The notes: a model not told the origin generated them from the sequence alone. DNA of 64,000 nucleotides from Hexactinellida sp. DTS-2022 (GCA_028753945.1 JAPNXP010000008.1:2418001-2482000); one strand, 5' to 3'; positions 1 to 12,841 are shown, counted from the first letter of the stretch. Translations and numbers: made by a program.

Positions 1-165
1 CTGTGCTGGACATATTGCAGACAAGATCTATGCCGCAATAATATCATGGTTCTTCTGGGGGGGCGATGGGCTGGAGTTCCCGCTGAGGCTGTGGTAACAG
101 GGCGGCAGAAGTCTGGCAGGTGTGACAAATTTTGATCTAAATAACGAACACTGAATAAAAATGAA

Positions 166-569
166 TTATATTGAAATTAATGCGAAAAGATAGCTTGCAA
201 ATTTCCCGATGACGTTGTAAATGCCACTCCAATCGTATTTGTTTTGAATCCCGTCAAGAGTATTATTGATTCCGGGATGAGTGACATTGTGATAGAAGCC
301 AATAATGTGATTTATTTCTGTGTCAATTGGAATCTCGAGGTATTTAAAGGTTCCGTTCTTCCTCAGGCTCAAAATAAAGTATTGATTAGAAATACCAATC
401 TGAAAATAATTTGAGAAATTATTACCTTCATCAGTTTTTGGTCTTGAACGCAAATCCCCTTGCACTTCCTGGTAAAATTCTTCTTCTTATAGCGATCATT
501 CTTGATTTCGCTATGAATCTCTTGAGGCTGGAGGTATCCAAGAACTGTCTGATACACGCTCGCACCCAT
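166..569 (-). pseudogene. KRBA2/SCAND3-like integrase fragment, N-terminal part
   Basis: Two overlapping minus-strand frames read as one protein broken by a single-base shift near 425-440. The first piece (569 down to about 430) starts MGASVYQTVLGYLQPQEI and has a basic stretch with NFTRKCKG. The second continues through INHIIGFYHNVTHPGINNT to NKYDWSGIYNVIGKF. That second stretch resembles the zinc-binding HHCC region before a retroviral-type integrase core (two His, then Y-x-W before the expected Cys pair). The Cys pair and the DDE core are not seen, so the gene is cut off. The combination resembles the KRBA2/SCAND3-like integrase proteins common in invertebrate genomes. Related middle and C-terminal parts occur at 11.4-12.0 kb and 62.3-62.8 kb. 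Family assignment is from remembered motifs. Confidence 0.55.
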
Positions 570-3500
570 AATAATTAGTTAGGGAATTTTAACTCAAAAC
601 CTTGAAAAAAATTGCTACCAAATATAAAATTATTCGAGATTTACAGTTAATCTCGAAAATCTCGAATAATTTTATAAAATCACGTTTTAGATGTGTATAA
701 TTTTACTCAGGTACTGAATGGAGTCGAATGAGGGGTCACTTGATTAAGTGGGAACACAATTTGATAATGGAATTTTTACACATTCCTAAGACATTCCTGC
801 GTTGTTATGGAAAAATTCTTCCAAATATGGACATGTGATATATCAAATTGCTGGAAATTTAACGCAGAGTACCAATATGGTGATAATAAGTTGATTGGAG
901 CTGATTTGAGAAAGTTGCTCCAGAAATGTCGGCGATTTACTATGGAAAATCAGAAACTGCAACCCGTGTAAAAAAATTTCCTCACGGGTTTGGGCTTGCA
1001 ACTTTTTTTCTATGTTTATTTGGGTCCAGAATAAGACTCTAGTGTAGAAATTGTTTGGTAACAATTTTTTTCATGGTTCACCTATAATTTGAGGTATTAT
1101 TCCCTAACTAAATCGTCAATGTCAAAGTGGAAGTTGAAAATCTAGAAACAATAATGAAATTAGTGTATGTAAAATCTTAGAAAATAGCTTTTTTTATAAG
1201 TAACCGATATACTAGGGATAGAACACAGATTACACAAAAGATTAAATTGCGACTTGCTGGTCAGAATCCTACGCAACAGCACTCACGAATTAGAATATTT
1301 GCTCAGATAATTATTAACTATGTCGTACAAAAAATAGAGATATAGTAAGTTAAGACTAATATAACGTGGATATTGAAACTACAGAATATTTTCGTCGAAA
1401 ATATAAGATTTAGTAGTTAAGATAAATAAAATAACATATGTGATAGTTACGTATAAATAATTACCAAAAATTTATACTATTATATTAAAAGTAAACAAAA
1501 ATATTTTTTCCAAAGCAGACGTCACCAATTAGAAACCTAATCTACATTTAAAAAAATCGACGTCACCAGAGAGTGATATACTGCGATTCCTATTCTAGCA
1601 CTTCAAGGAACGTTGTTTATATGGTGGTTTTCGTTTGATAATTATCTTAAGATTTCGTCAATATGTTACACGCGTGCTTAAACTATTAATTGCGTACAGT
1701 ATTTTTGGATGTAAACTAAGTATTAACTAAAAGTAAATGCTAATTATTTTCCCTGATTAAAGTCGGAAACCTAGTTTTTATTCACAAAGCAATACTATGT
1801 GAATACTTACTTTACTTAATATATGTTTCAATACATATTACTTTTCTTTACTTAGTAACTGTCTCCATACTTAGTTATTTTATTTACCCAACTCAAATGA
1901 ATCATGGGACATATTACATCCACATTGTACCACAAATATTTTCGATGGAAATTACATAAGCCGACTATTGAACAATCATTAATATTTGGGAACCTTGGCT
2001 CTCTTGTTACTGTTATGAACTAAGATAATGAATAATGAATTCTATAAGCTAAATAATACAAATGCTATTGTTAACAATGGACACAGTGGGAATTTTCAGG
2101 TGAAATAGGAAAAGTATGCTAGATAGACTCTAATGAAGTAATATTGACATATAGGTTATCGGTAGCTGCAAACTGAATGGCATTATCAAAAATGATGTAC
2201 GTAGTCTCCTAAACGTAGTTCTAGACAATTCATGTTAATTCTGTCATAAATTATACTTAGGTTTGTTAACAAATTTTTTATTGTTCACCCATGATTATTG
2301 ATTATATTTCTTGAACAAGGTATAATTTTTTCAAAAATCCTAATATATATGGTTCAAAGTTATTAAGTGATCCACGTCGCGCCTTTTCGCGCATTTAGAA
2401 ACTATTTTATAAGAATATTACACCACCTAGGTTTTAGAGCTAGTAGAACCTAGTTTTGACAATATTGTTGACATCTCAGTATGTAAAAAGTATGTTTCCA
2501 CTAATTTTTCGACAGTTCAGCTCCCTGCTAAACTTTAATTCATCAAATTGACACCGAATTGTTTGATATTAGTCAGATTCTAATTCATTGTAATCTATAA
2601 CTCACTGGATTCGAGTTAAGAAATTCAAAAGCTTCCTTGTTATGCTTAAGAAATAATTTTAATTGAAGGAGTATAATTTGTACTTGAATCACTTATCTTA
2701 ATAAATTAGTTAATATTAAAGGAAAATATCTGTGGGCAAATTTTTGGACATCTGGAATTTGGTTTATATTGAAGTTTAATATGTCTACTTTATATTAAAA
2801 ACACTAAAAAACCCTGGACACGATATTTCCCATCACCTTGAAGGAGGGGGACTAAGCAAGAATTTATTGTCCGAATTATATATTTTTCGTTAGCCACATC
2901 CCATAATCAATTTATACTCAGATGTTATTATAATATATAATATATATAATTAAACCAATGATATCAGAATATTCAAAAAAGACGTCATTCTCAAGAATAG
3001 TGTTCTCAAAATCTGCAATGAAGCATTTGTAACTTTCTATAACAGCAAAATCGAAATTCCAATTGTCAAAAATCTAATACTTTGAATAGTCACAACGACC
3101 AAAATATTTCTTAGACCAGAATTACTAGGTAATTTGATATTCTGAATTCAGTGATAACCACGAATTCAAGTTTCAAGAGAATGATAATTTTATCCTATTT
3201 CCCCTTAAATTCCCACTGTGATGGATAATTGGCTTCACTTTCAGTTATAAATGTCATCAGCAACATACACACTATAGATTTACGCAAATGGATGGTCAAC
3301 GTGCACGTGGTAATAGTGATTCTCGTACGTAAAGGAATGGTAATTTCTAGTTTCAACGTGTAATAAACAAAGAATTATTAATTCTAATTTATTAAGAAAG
3401 CTTGCTCAGTCCGTCTGTCCGTCCGCCCCTATTACTCTTTGAAACATTACGCGATATGACGATGTAAATATCAATCAAAAGCTCTTCGAAGGGAGACCTC

Positions 3501-4903
3501 GGGAATATATGGGGTTCCACAAAAAGAGTTTAGTTCCAAAATTACACAGCATTTGTGTTCACGCACTAATAAGCATTTATAAGCCTATTGTTAAATGTAA
3601 ATCGATGGGTAAAGCTATTGAATACATATAATTGATTAAAGATAGAATTCTCCATATTAAAATATATATTAAAGTTGAAAATCGAATTTACCTTGATCAT
3701 CTTTATCCATTGGATCTCTGAATCGTTTCAATAGGGAATGAATATAATATTCGTTGGTTAGTGGAGCAGAATAAATTTATAATAATATAGTAAATTTTAG
3801 AAAGGTTTTATAGAAGGAATTTCAACAAGAATAGTGTGTGATAATTATTTAGTCTACGTTTCAGGTTTCATCCAATTGTAATTGGTTGTGGCTGTTATAT
3901 ATAAGCTGTGACATAAACACACAATCTGGTGGTTGTAATCTAGCAATTGTATTGTGTTAATCTTTGTGCTGTTCACTCGATAATAAAAGAAATAGTATAT
4001 AATCTGAAGTAAACACATGTTCAACTTTGCCAAGCTATATCTCATAGGAATGTTGATATTTTTTTAAATATTTTGGCATAGGAAACGTTCCATAGTCACA
4101 AAGATGTATGCAAGTTTTAAATTCAATTTCCAAAATAAAAAAGTTAATGCTCGCTCATAATTTAAAAATATAAATAGAAAATAATATTTTTTTTTTAAAT
4201 CCAAAATCATAAACGTCCCTAACTCCTCTTTAATATGTGTAATTTTTATCCAAATCCAATAATGGGAAGGGCCTCAACTTTCATTTTGATCTGTGCTCAG
4301 TTGAATACTGCGTCAACTTCACACTCGTATAAATCCCAATATTATTTAGAAAAACTCTTTATGGAAATATAATTTTATATGGGTCTATGTTCTATACAGT
4401 AATATTAAAGAAAATGTATAATAAGTATAAGTATGACCCTCCCTGACTGTTTCCTCAGCCAGTGGGGGTGAAATCCTCCCTGAAAAAAACTAGGGAGCGT
4501 GAAACCCCCTGACCCCCCCCCCCCTCTTTTCGGCGCCTATGGCCGTGTCTAGTCAATTCATAATACTATAGTGCAATATTTATAATCTGAACTCGTTCGG
4601 ATCAGTCAACCAGCTCAGTTAATTGACCAGGTCAGATAACTGAACTACATTATCCAACATCATTAGGATATCAAGCTATTCTGATGATTGAAGAGTTTGG
4701 ATAATCAAGTTACACTATATTTAGTTGTATATTATTTCTTGTTAACAATTAAATTCTTTCTTACTTTTGCTATGGAAAATACTGCGATGCATACGTGATG
4801 TATTTAATAATTACCTTAAGAATATACATAGAGTGGTCTATATTTTATGATTAAGAATATTTAATTTTTTTAAATTAATTCACCCTCTGGTGTCATTTAA
4901 AAT
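570..4903. other. Gene-free AT-rich stretch with dispersed repeats
   Basis: No ORF here looks like a protein. The ORFs at 843-1064 (minus) and 3854-4045 (minus) have simple, unrecognisable composition. Segment 711-860 matches 10311-10450 in opposite orientation. The stretch 3395-3430 has a run of GTCTGTCCGTCCG like the heads of the non-autonomous elements near 41.7 and 48.0 kb. Segment 4435-4550 has G/C-run sequence typical of hAT MITE ends, but I could not define both ends. Confidence 0.5.
711..860 (-). repeat. Dispersed repeat, inverted partner of 10311-10450
   Basis: Read on the minus strand, this segment closely matches the plus strand at 10311-10450: GGAAGAATTTTTCCAT, then GGAATGT and AGGAATGTGT, then AAGTGACCCCTC or GAGTGACCCCTC. 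The family is not recognised. The AATTTGATAT start is conserved at both copies. Confidence 0.6.
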
Positions 4904-5269
4904 TAGGGCTGAATCGAATATTCGAATATAACGAACGAATATTCGAATATTCGTTCGTTTGGATGACTAAACATTAAATCATTTTTAAGACACAAACACA
5001 TTGAAAATAGGGTTTGTTAATTAACAATGGTTTAATAATAGTTACAAAGTGTATTGGACACAAGCTAACAATCAGCTAGTTTAGGTAGAAATCTATATTT
5101 TCGATGAATACAAGCTAAACAAAAGTCATGTTATTGTCCAAAAGTAGTCAATTAATATTTGTTTCATTCTAATATTCCTTCAAATGAATATTCGTTTGGA
5201 AACGAACGAATATTCGTTCAATCATTTCGAACGAATATTCGAATATTCGGTATATTCGTTTCTGCCCTA
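4904..5269. mobile_element. hAT-type MITE with ATTCG-rich ends, 8-bp TSD
   Basis: The 366-bp element starts TAGGGCTGAATCG and ends CGTTTCTGCCCTA, so the termini are inverted. It is flanked on both sides by the exact 8-bp duplication TTTAAAAT (4896-4903 and 5270-5277). Subterminal sequence is made of CGAATATTCG palindromes. There is no coding capacity. A degenerate second copy lies at 40735-41049. The 8-bp duplication and short ends fit hAT. Confidence 0.8.
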
Positions 5270-5459
5270 TTTAAAATACCAGAAAAACAAATATCATTTT
5301 GGTATCTATGGAGTTGATTTTCTAACTGTACAACTTTAATGCGTACCAATGACCAATGACATAAAAAACTACATATTACATCACCGATTTGTAACAATGT
5401 GAAAATCAGTGGTCATTTCACTACATTATTTTAAATTCAGTTTTCTTGATTCTTTTAGG

Positions 5460-5781
5460 TCTTTTTGCTAAGGCGAATATATCCACATATGAATTCAAAA
5501 AGTACTTCGATGTACGAAATAATAGATCTCTTACTTCAAAGGTTATTGTTCGACATTGCTTACCCTTGAGTCAAGATGATAGAGTCAAAGTTACTCTGCT
5601 AGAACCTCAATGTAAAAAGCAAAATTGTATACTTAAAATAAATCCTAATGTTGAAGTTAAACTATCCACTTTAAATATTATTGAATGGACTTTGCAGTTA
5701 CAACCAAATGAATTTGAAAAACTCATATTAAAATATCAGATTGAATATCCTTACGGCATGTCGTTGAATGATCTTGATTGA
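5460..5781 (+). CDS. Terminal exon of a DUF4139 (F37C4.5-like) protein
   Basis: A pyrimidine-rich acceptor (TTGATTCTTTTAG) ends at 5459 and opens a frame that runs to the stop at 5779-5781. There is no in-frame ATG near the start, so this is the last exon and not a whole gene. The ~107 residues show the C-terminal half of a DUF4139 domain: an aromatic beta-strand region (YEFKKYFDV), then RHCLPLSQDDRVKVTLLEP, then IEWTLQLQPNEFEKLILKY and a terminal IEYP motif. These match the order of the family's 'R-x-x-LP-S-x-D-x-x-V', 'EW' and 'Y-x-V-E-x-P' blocks. The biochemical function of metazoan F37C4.5-like proteins is unknown. Upstream exons should lie before 5400 but I could not identify them. The frame is intact, which suggests a live gene. 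Confidence 0.65.
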
Positions 5782-7069
5782 ATTATTGTATGGTAACTTT
5801 TTTACAGTATTAATTAATATATAATTGGTTTTCAATAATGTATATTTTATTTACATTTTGGATTTTGATGCTTTTTCGAATTAGTCTAAACATTGTCTTA
5901 TAAATATTTTATATGATATTTGTAATATTGCTTGTTCTTTAAAAACTTCTTAATTCCAAAATATAAAGTCGAATGAAAATATATAGCAAATTATTAAAGA
6001 CCCTTGAGTTCCTTTCAGTACATGCACAATCTCTTTTAATTCCTACTCTAATCCTGAACGATAACTTTTCATGAATGTATATAACATAATAACGATCTCA
6101 TATGGGAACAGCAATTGTGGTTATTTACAATCCTTCAGATATTGTAAATCCCCAAACTTATTTGATATGCACAAATAAGTTAGACAAGTTCATTCTAGTC
6201 GTTGTGCAATAAAAATGGAATTCAAGCTAAAATGATCATGTGAAGCCATCAAAGAATATAATACCTAAAATTGAGATCGCATTCGACCATCATAATCTTG
6301 TCTCGTGATTGTCAGGTGCCTAAAGTTTCCCGTGAGTGGAACAGTAATTAGACAGCTGTCGGCATATATTCATTCCTGTGGTTGTCAGCTATAATCAGTT
6401 ATAGGTGGCAGCAAATTGTACCAGCTGTGCGCAGTCTCTTAATGCAGAGTTTTCCGCAAAGTGACCAGATAGTGCAGGTCTTATCATGTAGAGGTGTCAG
6501 GAAATTGTTCAGTGCAAATAGAACAGAATTGACAACTGAAGATTCTGCAAAGTTAATACAGAGATCTTCCGGAAGTAAATAGTCTCCAATTTATTTTTAC
6601 ATTTACATTGTATATAAAATTGGTTTTCCATGAAACTATAAAATATTTTGAGCGAACAATATCAAGTTAAGTGAACAAACGTATGGTAGGCAACAACCTA
6701 ACTAAGCCCAGGCTGCAAGGATGATGGTTTCCTTCTATTTTGTATTTGAACAAGCATACTTTCCATTTTGAGCCTTCATATTTTATTCTATTTAGTTTTC
6801 AGTTTTTCTATTCTCAACCAGTAGGGAATTACATTCAACTCTGTGTCTGCTCACTTGCATAAATGTGTTGCCGAGGTTGTTCACATTCGTTGAGTATTAT
6901 TTAGAAATTCATTTAGCATTAATTAAAACGAAATACAAATTGAAACATCTCAATAATATTCTGGACATGGTCTATGTCATAATTTGAAAAATGTTCTTAC
7001 ACGAATAATGTAAATGACCAATTGATATCAATCAATGGTCATGCCATCCATTTTGATGTAGGCTGGAAG
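5782..7069. other. Noncoding region downstream of the DUF4139 exon
   Basis: The region is AT-rich with no convincing gene. An AATAAA occurs near 6206 and could serve the upstream exon, but it is far from the stop. The open frame at 6382-6582 begins at TTG and resembles no family I know. It may be an exon or chance. Confidence 0.4.
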
Positions 7070-7159
7070 CAGACCTGGGGCTGATTACTAGTGAGTGATT
7101 ACGATTACAGGAAATGTTGTAATCTATTACGATTGTAATCATAATCAACCCCAAGCCTG
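7070..7159. mobile_element. 90-bp hAT-type MITE with exact 8-bp TSD
   Basis: It starts CAGACCTGGGGCTGATTA and ends TAATCAACCCCAAGCCTG, which are near-perfect inverted ends. GCTGGAAG is duplicated on both sides (7062-7069 and 7160-7167). The interior repeats GATTACGATTAC-like words. It is non-autonomous. Confidence 0.85.
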
Positions 7160-10100
7160 GCTGGAAGTTGTTAATTGTAATATTATACGGTGACATAAAC
7201 TAGCTCATGTCACCCAGTCAACATCTACGTAGGAAGTATATTTGGATATGCAGTAATTAGTTTCTTCAATATAATTATATTCATACTATGCCTAGTGACC
7301 ACAATAATCAGATGGAATAGAGTGAAAACATCTTAATTGACGTCAGTTGGCAGGAAATTTAAACAGCATTCCATCAACCACTATCAGAGTACACTTCTAT
7401 ATTTATAAAATATAATAAAATGATTGAACTTAATCAACTGGACTCAATCAACTCCCTGTACGTTGTAATATATGAAAGAGTTTCCACAAATCAATACAAT
7501 TGTTCTTTAAAAATACAAACCAAAATCAATTTATATATATAAATATATTTACATAATACGAGTCCTTTAGTCTCGGTGCTTCGCGAACTTTGTTCGTTCG
7601 TGTTAGACACTGCAACACAATTAACGGCCGCTTCGTGGCCTTAACTTCCTCAAAATATGACTCAATAATTAAGTTAAACTTGTGGCTTGCATATTAACAA
7701 GTTGAGATCCATAGTAAGCCAATTAATTCATTAATGCTATGTACTAACTCAAGATTTACCTTCTTCATGATATATTGTTTGAGTTTTAATTTGCTGCATT
7801 ACTCTCATTTATATGCCATTTATTTTGCAGAAGATATAGGTCAGTAAATCGTTGAATAATTCGAAAGTAAAATTATGCATACTTTTGAGATTGAAGTAAG
7901 CTAATAACAAATCACTAATATATTCAATTTCACTTTCACATTCCTCGGGATCCGCGAGATAATTATTAAATCACCAAACCTAATATATGCAATGATGGGC
8001 AGTATGTTACATATTTGTTAATGCCTGGCGCAGATTGAATGTGAAAATTCTAAAAATTTGAAAAAACACTTTATAAAAGGCATTAAAATTTTTATACTAC
8101 ATAATCTAAATTGTAAGTGCTGAATCCAAATTAGTTCCTATGGGAATCCCATAAATCCGTATACAGTCTCCTCCGCTTGATTGGGACATGTTTGTTTCAG
8201 GCCTCTGATCCCAAATAAGCTGGGTTCCCAATTAACCGAAAAATTGATAGAAAGTATCGATTTACAACAATTTCATTTTTAAACCTCATAACAATTCCTC
8301 TACTGCCTGCGTAGCCTTGAAGCTTCTTACGCCCATAGTATGAGCCTGAATATTTTGTAGAACGCTTTTAACTATCCGTGAACCACAAGGGCATAATCTC
8401 TGTTGCGATTTACCGAAAAAATCAATGACAAAAGACCCTATTAGTTATTTTGTTACAGTACCTTTATCAGAATAGATAGATATTTAAATTTGTTTTATCA
8501 AAATAAATTTTCTATTGAGAGAGCACCATTTTGGAACCAAATTACTTCAGTTTATACCAATTAACCGCTTGTCCCAATTTAGCGGATTTAGCGGAAAAAA
8601 TAATTTAGAGGAAAATGAGAGTTAATCAAAAATATTAGCTTTAATAATCCCGTTATTTCGTCTGGAAAATCAATTGATCCTTGTCAGCGTGAAAAATTAA
8701 TCTCGAACTCATTTAATTTTTCTAAGAATTGCATAAATTCTTAGAGAAATTTGGAGGAATTATTTTTGATAATTACTGAGAAATTGAGATTTATCCATAC
8801 TTGATAATGAATACTTCTAAACATAAGCGCCGAATCCGGGGGAGCTCGAGCCCTCCCCCAAAAAAAACTATCGTAGCCGGTCGGGGGGGGGGGGAGATAT
8901 GGGGTTTTGTGGCCCCTTGAGAACCTGCTCCGCACCTGAGAATTCTTGATGTCCAATTAAACTCCTAAGATTCTCAATGGTTTAATTCTCTAATACTAGG
9001 TTTCTCATTCTGGGGTGTTTTTTATTATTATTTAAACCCTTTCCTTTTTGAAGTAGGACAAGTGGTCACCCTGCTGGAGTAGGAACCTATTCTGACAATT
9101 AGCCAAAAACTGGCTAAAGATTTTAAGGAATTATTTATATACTAAGTGTCCAATTAGTCTTATCCCTCTAAAGATTTTTCAAATGGGGCGTATTCTGATT
9201 TGCTAATATACGTATGATGCATTCTTTTGAAAAGTTTCAGCATTCTACAGTGTGGAAAAGGAAATACCTGGGGGGGAAATAGGGGTTCGCATGCTTCCTA
9301 AATATTTAAAATATATTAATTTGATATTGGTTATCGACTGGTATGGTCAGTTTTTTATAGAGCTTCTACAACCAAAATAATGACGTCAACAGAAAACTAT
9401 GCACAATATTTTTTCCAATAATGAATTAATCATGTTTACTGAGCTGAAATGGATGGACATAGATACAGCTGACAGAAAATATAACCTATATATATAGTGA
9501 ATTTAATAGGTGATCATGTTCCGTGTGGTGAAAATAAGTATGCAAATGTGGATCGGTTCTCAAAAATGTTTTGCAAACAACGTGATGCCTAAATGTCCTC
9601 AAAACTGGGTCTTTCGTATTTTAGTCGAATGAATTTGTTCTCGAGAGGTGTTCACAGTATTTGCGAATCAATGAGTTACATGATTCAAACGCTTCTTCAT
9701 AAAAATCTTTCATTACAAACCCGTTGTTACAATCCCTAATTAACTCAATGCTATGAGCTAACTTGTGGAGGGATGGGGTTATATTCACCCTTCGGAATTT
9801 TACTAAGATGAGTCGTATGTTTCTTCACTTTGCAAACGACCAGTTAGTAACGTATTTATATCCTTCATTGAGCAATTCAAGAGATAGCTCAGTGATGGCA
9901 CTAATTGGTTTGGATTAGTGCTTTGAAAGTTTGTTGGGTTAATCCAAACTTTTTCGAGTCTAGCCATGTATTCAGCCAACTACTAAATATAAAAGAAATT
10001 CTGTTTTACAATATTTTGGACTAAAGCCTTTCCTTGAATTAGACTGTTGGTAGTCCAGCGGCATAGCCATAAATTTCAACAGATTGTACATTTTTTTGAT

Positions 10101-10310
10101 AAAAGCACAAAAATTTGTACACTTGTACTTTGATGTTGTGCGAACATTTTTGGATATTGAGGCAATTTAAGAGTGTCTATATCGGCCATAACAGCTCGCC
10201 AAAGTAACCACGTCCGATGGTGTTCGCCGGACTAGTTCTCTTATAAACCTGTTCAAATTAAGTTATATCGTCTTTTTATTGTTGAATTCGGTTTCAAAGT
10301 TAAATTTCCG
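7160..10310. other. Gene-free AT-rich stretch
   Basis: No supportable gene. It contains the hairpin tail at 7560-7640 (separate entry). A G-run and C-run element with unresolved ends lies near 8825-8940 and is probably another MITE relic. The ORF at 8741-8956 (minus) is only a frame across that G-rich relic. Confidence 0.5.
7560..7640 (-). repeat. Tandem-hairpin tail of a non-autonomous element
   Basis: Read on the minus strand this has, in order, a GGCC-GGCC hairpin (7626-7640), a GTGTT-AACAC hairpin (7600-7618), a CGAAC-AAA-GTTCG hairpin (7584-7596) and a GAGAC...GACTC hairpin (7560-7574). The same order of hairpins, with different stem bases, occurs at 42185-42256. Confidence 0.6.
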
Positions 10311-10450
10311 ATAATTTGATATATCCCATAACCATATGTGGAAGAATTTTTCCATAGCAACGCTGGAATGTATCAGGAATGTGTCAAAAATTCCATTCTC
10401 CAAATGTGTCCTTATTCAATCGAGTGACCCCTCTTTCGACTTTTTAATTA
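10311..10450 (+). repeat. Dispersed repeat, inverted partner of 711-860
   Basis: This is the plus-strand copy of the repeat at 711-860. The open frame covering it (10336-10593) is therefore repeat-derived and not counted as a gene. Confidence 0.6.
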
Positions 10451-10839
10451 ACTTAACTACATTCAAATATCCAAAATTCGGATTTCCAAGATCCGGACAC
10501 CTCTTCAACCGGGCAATATTTTTGTATAAGTTCAAAATTAAGTCGCCTTTTTTTGTTATTAGCCCCAAATTTAGTTTATCTTTGCAGATTTGAATGCCAA
10601 ACATGTTACTAAAAGTAAACCACCCTTATCCTGGGCAGTAAATATTGGTTTGGATTTGGCCATATGGAAATTTCGCAACTTTATATACAATTGATTTTCG
10701 AAAATTATGAACTCCTTGGGTAAAGTTATACCCAGTTTCAATGATCAGAGGATGCGCATCAGGCTAGAGTCCCCCTCGACAATAGTTTTGGAGACATCAG
10801 ACGATAAACACTAGTTTATTATGCTAAGATTTTTATGTT

Positions 10840-10918
10840 TTTTTCCGAGATCCGGGCAAATTCCAAGTTCCGGGCACCCTCCGGATGAGGCTGCCCGGAT
10901 AGGGGAGGTTCGACTGTA
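10840..10918 (-). mobile_element. Pogo/Tigger-like terminal sequence
   Basis: Read on the minus strand it begins TACAGTCGAACCTCCCC followed by TATCCGGGC. This is the usual CAGTcgAACC...CCGGGC end of pogo/Tigger elements, with the TA target at 10917-10918. Related CCGGGC and CCGGAC words lie at 10490-10540, but I could not place the opposite end. No transposase is visible. Confidence 0.5.
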
Positions 10919-11417
10919 CAGATAATTTTAGCAAGTTTACCAGTAACCATTTTCCAATGTGTATCTGATTTGACTAGTTTTCCTAATCCAATAATTTCCC
11001 AATTCAGCATATGGTTATAATACTGGGACACAACTTTAATTAAGAACAAAAACAACTACTACAAATAAACAGAATAAATATACTAAATTAATTAAATAAA
11101 ACACACTAATAAATACATAAACTAACTAAGAATTTAAATACAAAAATTATTATAAAAACCCGAATAACAGAAATATAGATTCCGTAGAAAATCCGAATAG
11201 ATTCTGGTACATCTAAAATGGATTATTTACCATTAATTAGTTAATAAGTTATCACTAATTTATCTTTTGAATAGCAACTCAATCACATCTGTTACTTTCG
11301 ACCAAGGGATTATCCAGGAGCGCAAGACGCTCCTTTTGGAGCGTGATTGTTTGAAAATTTGAATTTAGGATCGCGAAAATTTGGGATCCTCTCCTATACT
11401 GTAACATTAATTTGTGA

Positions 11418-12024
11418 TTAGGCGTATGAAAATTGTATCAGACCAGGATTAGGAGCGTATTTACAAATGGCTGTATAATTCACTGCTTTCGACGCCGTAT
11501 AAGGCCCGAGTTGTTTCGTTTGCTTCTCCATTGCTGATTGCTGTGTAGAAGTTAGAGATTCATCGATGTTGCTAACTGCTTCGAGGGGATTATCAGGAGG
11601 TGGGAAAAAAATGTCGTTTATTCCTTCGAAATCATCTAGTGGATCTGTGACTTCAGAGAAAATCGATTCTTCCAAATCAAAGTCTTCTTCATCGTCGGTC
11701 TGCAGGTTGTTAATGATGCACAAGAGGTCTTGATACCGGGACTCTCTTCTCCACATAACCTTGGATCGAGGTTGTCCGAGGGATCTTTTCTTGCAGGAGT
11801 TTATTGCAAGCACAGCCTGTTTGAGCAGTTTGGACCAATGATCCCCTATCTGACTCTCCATTTTAATCAGTTTTCTATGTGGATAATTCGTGAATGAGTC
11901 TTAAATTTTATATCACAAAATACTAACTTTTTCAGAATCTTGTTGTGCGCTTCGACTAAGCCGTTAGCCATCAGGTGGTAAGCACGAGTTCTACGATTGT
12001 CTTTACCCAATTTTGGGTGAATTC
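11418..12024 (-). pseudogene. KRBA2/SCAND3-like integrase, end of DDE core and following region
   Basis: Exon A (12024-11928) follows a TTTCAG acceptor and encodes GIHPKLGKDNRRTRAYH then ANGLVEAHNKILKK. The Glu in GLVE is the expected third catalytic acid of a DDE integrase. A 53-bp GTTAGT...CATAG intron (11875-11927) joins it in frame to exon B (11874-11418), which encodes QIGDHWSKLLKQAVLAINSC and MWRRES. These match the alpha-helical 'W...L..A....N' and 'P..LM.GR' region after the integrase core. The last ~90 residues are acidic, then uncharacterised, ending IQFSYA. A possible further upstream exon (VEGTDRDLAVPLQSELDNIY, minus, about 12170-12280) is not proven. The first two catalytic Asp are not visible, so the locus is partial. 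Confidence 0.55.
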
Positions 12025-12603
12025 CTGAAATATCTGTTAAATACAATAAATAAATAAAAATAACAATACTCTACTGTTATGTCCTAAATTTGATTACAAT
12101 ATGTCGTAGAATCTAACAAATCATTACATTATACTACTCATACTGATTGTGGACTCTTTCGTCATTGTTTTTATGTTGCTTGTGAACTATTTTTGTCATG
12201 GAACTTCTCATAGATGTTGTCCAACTCAGACTGCAATGGAACTGCCAAATCTCTATCTGTGCCTTCCACTTTTACTCTCTAAAGCGAGAATTCAATTAAA
12301 CCATTGGATGTTTATTAATGGTCTAGGGGAATAAGGAAGTCAATATTACCTTGAAAGTCTGTTGGAATTTCCTATAAAATGGGATTAATTCTTCTTTTGT
12401 AGTTCTATTTTGTCTGACGTGAAGCTTGAGATGCTACAGGATATTTTCTCCCCGAAGAAAGTGGATGATATCGTCATATTCATTTGGATTCATTTCAAAA
12501 TAATAATATAATTGATTGTTTGTTTGTTGTAAATTAATAAGATATTAACTTTATTAGACAATATATTAAATTATATAATAAATTAATAATATATGGTTTA
12601 TCT

Positions 12604-12785
12604 ATATATAGTATAGTCTCAAATCAATTGGAAATTTGCATTATCCCGCATCCTTATACTATAGGCATGATAATTGATGTTGCACTACGAATTAAGAGAT
12701 TTAAACTATATTAGGAGATTGAGCCGGTTTTAGATGATTATTAAATTCGGTTTATGAAATATTCTAATCAGACTTACTATTATAT
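12604..12785 (+). repeat. 5' LTR of the Gypsy element
   Basis: The 182-bp unit runs from ATATATAGTATAGTCTC to CAGACTTACTATTATAT and matches the two halves of the 3' LTR at 20847-20907 and 21938-22056. It directly precedes the primer-binding site. Its ends are not the usual TG...CA, so the exact borders are uncertain by a few bases. Confidence 0.8.
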
Positions 12786-12801
12786 TGGTAGCAGAGAGTG
12801 G
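12786..12801 (+). other. Primer-binding site, initiator Met tRNA type
   Basis: TGGTAGCAGAGAGTGG begins right after the 5' LTR. The first 11 bases are complementary to the 3' end of animal initiator Met tRNA (ends ...CTCTGCTACCA). It would prime minus-strand DNA synthesis. Confidence 0.7.
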
Positions 12802-12841
12802 TTTGATAGGTGGTTATCATACAGTGGTTTTATTGTTTCAA

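Noticed and set aside
6382..6582. 66-residue ORF as a small gene
   Set aside because: It starts at TTG, has no recognisable domain and no supporting splice structure; left as noncoding.
8741..8956. 71-residue minus ORF
   Set aside because: It is a frame through G-run/C-run MITE sequence giving poly-Pro; no family resemblance.
10336..10604. Overlapping ORFs of 85 and 62 residues
   Set aside because: They lie in a dispersed repeat and pogo-like debris; their composition is not protein-like.
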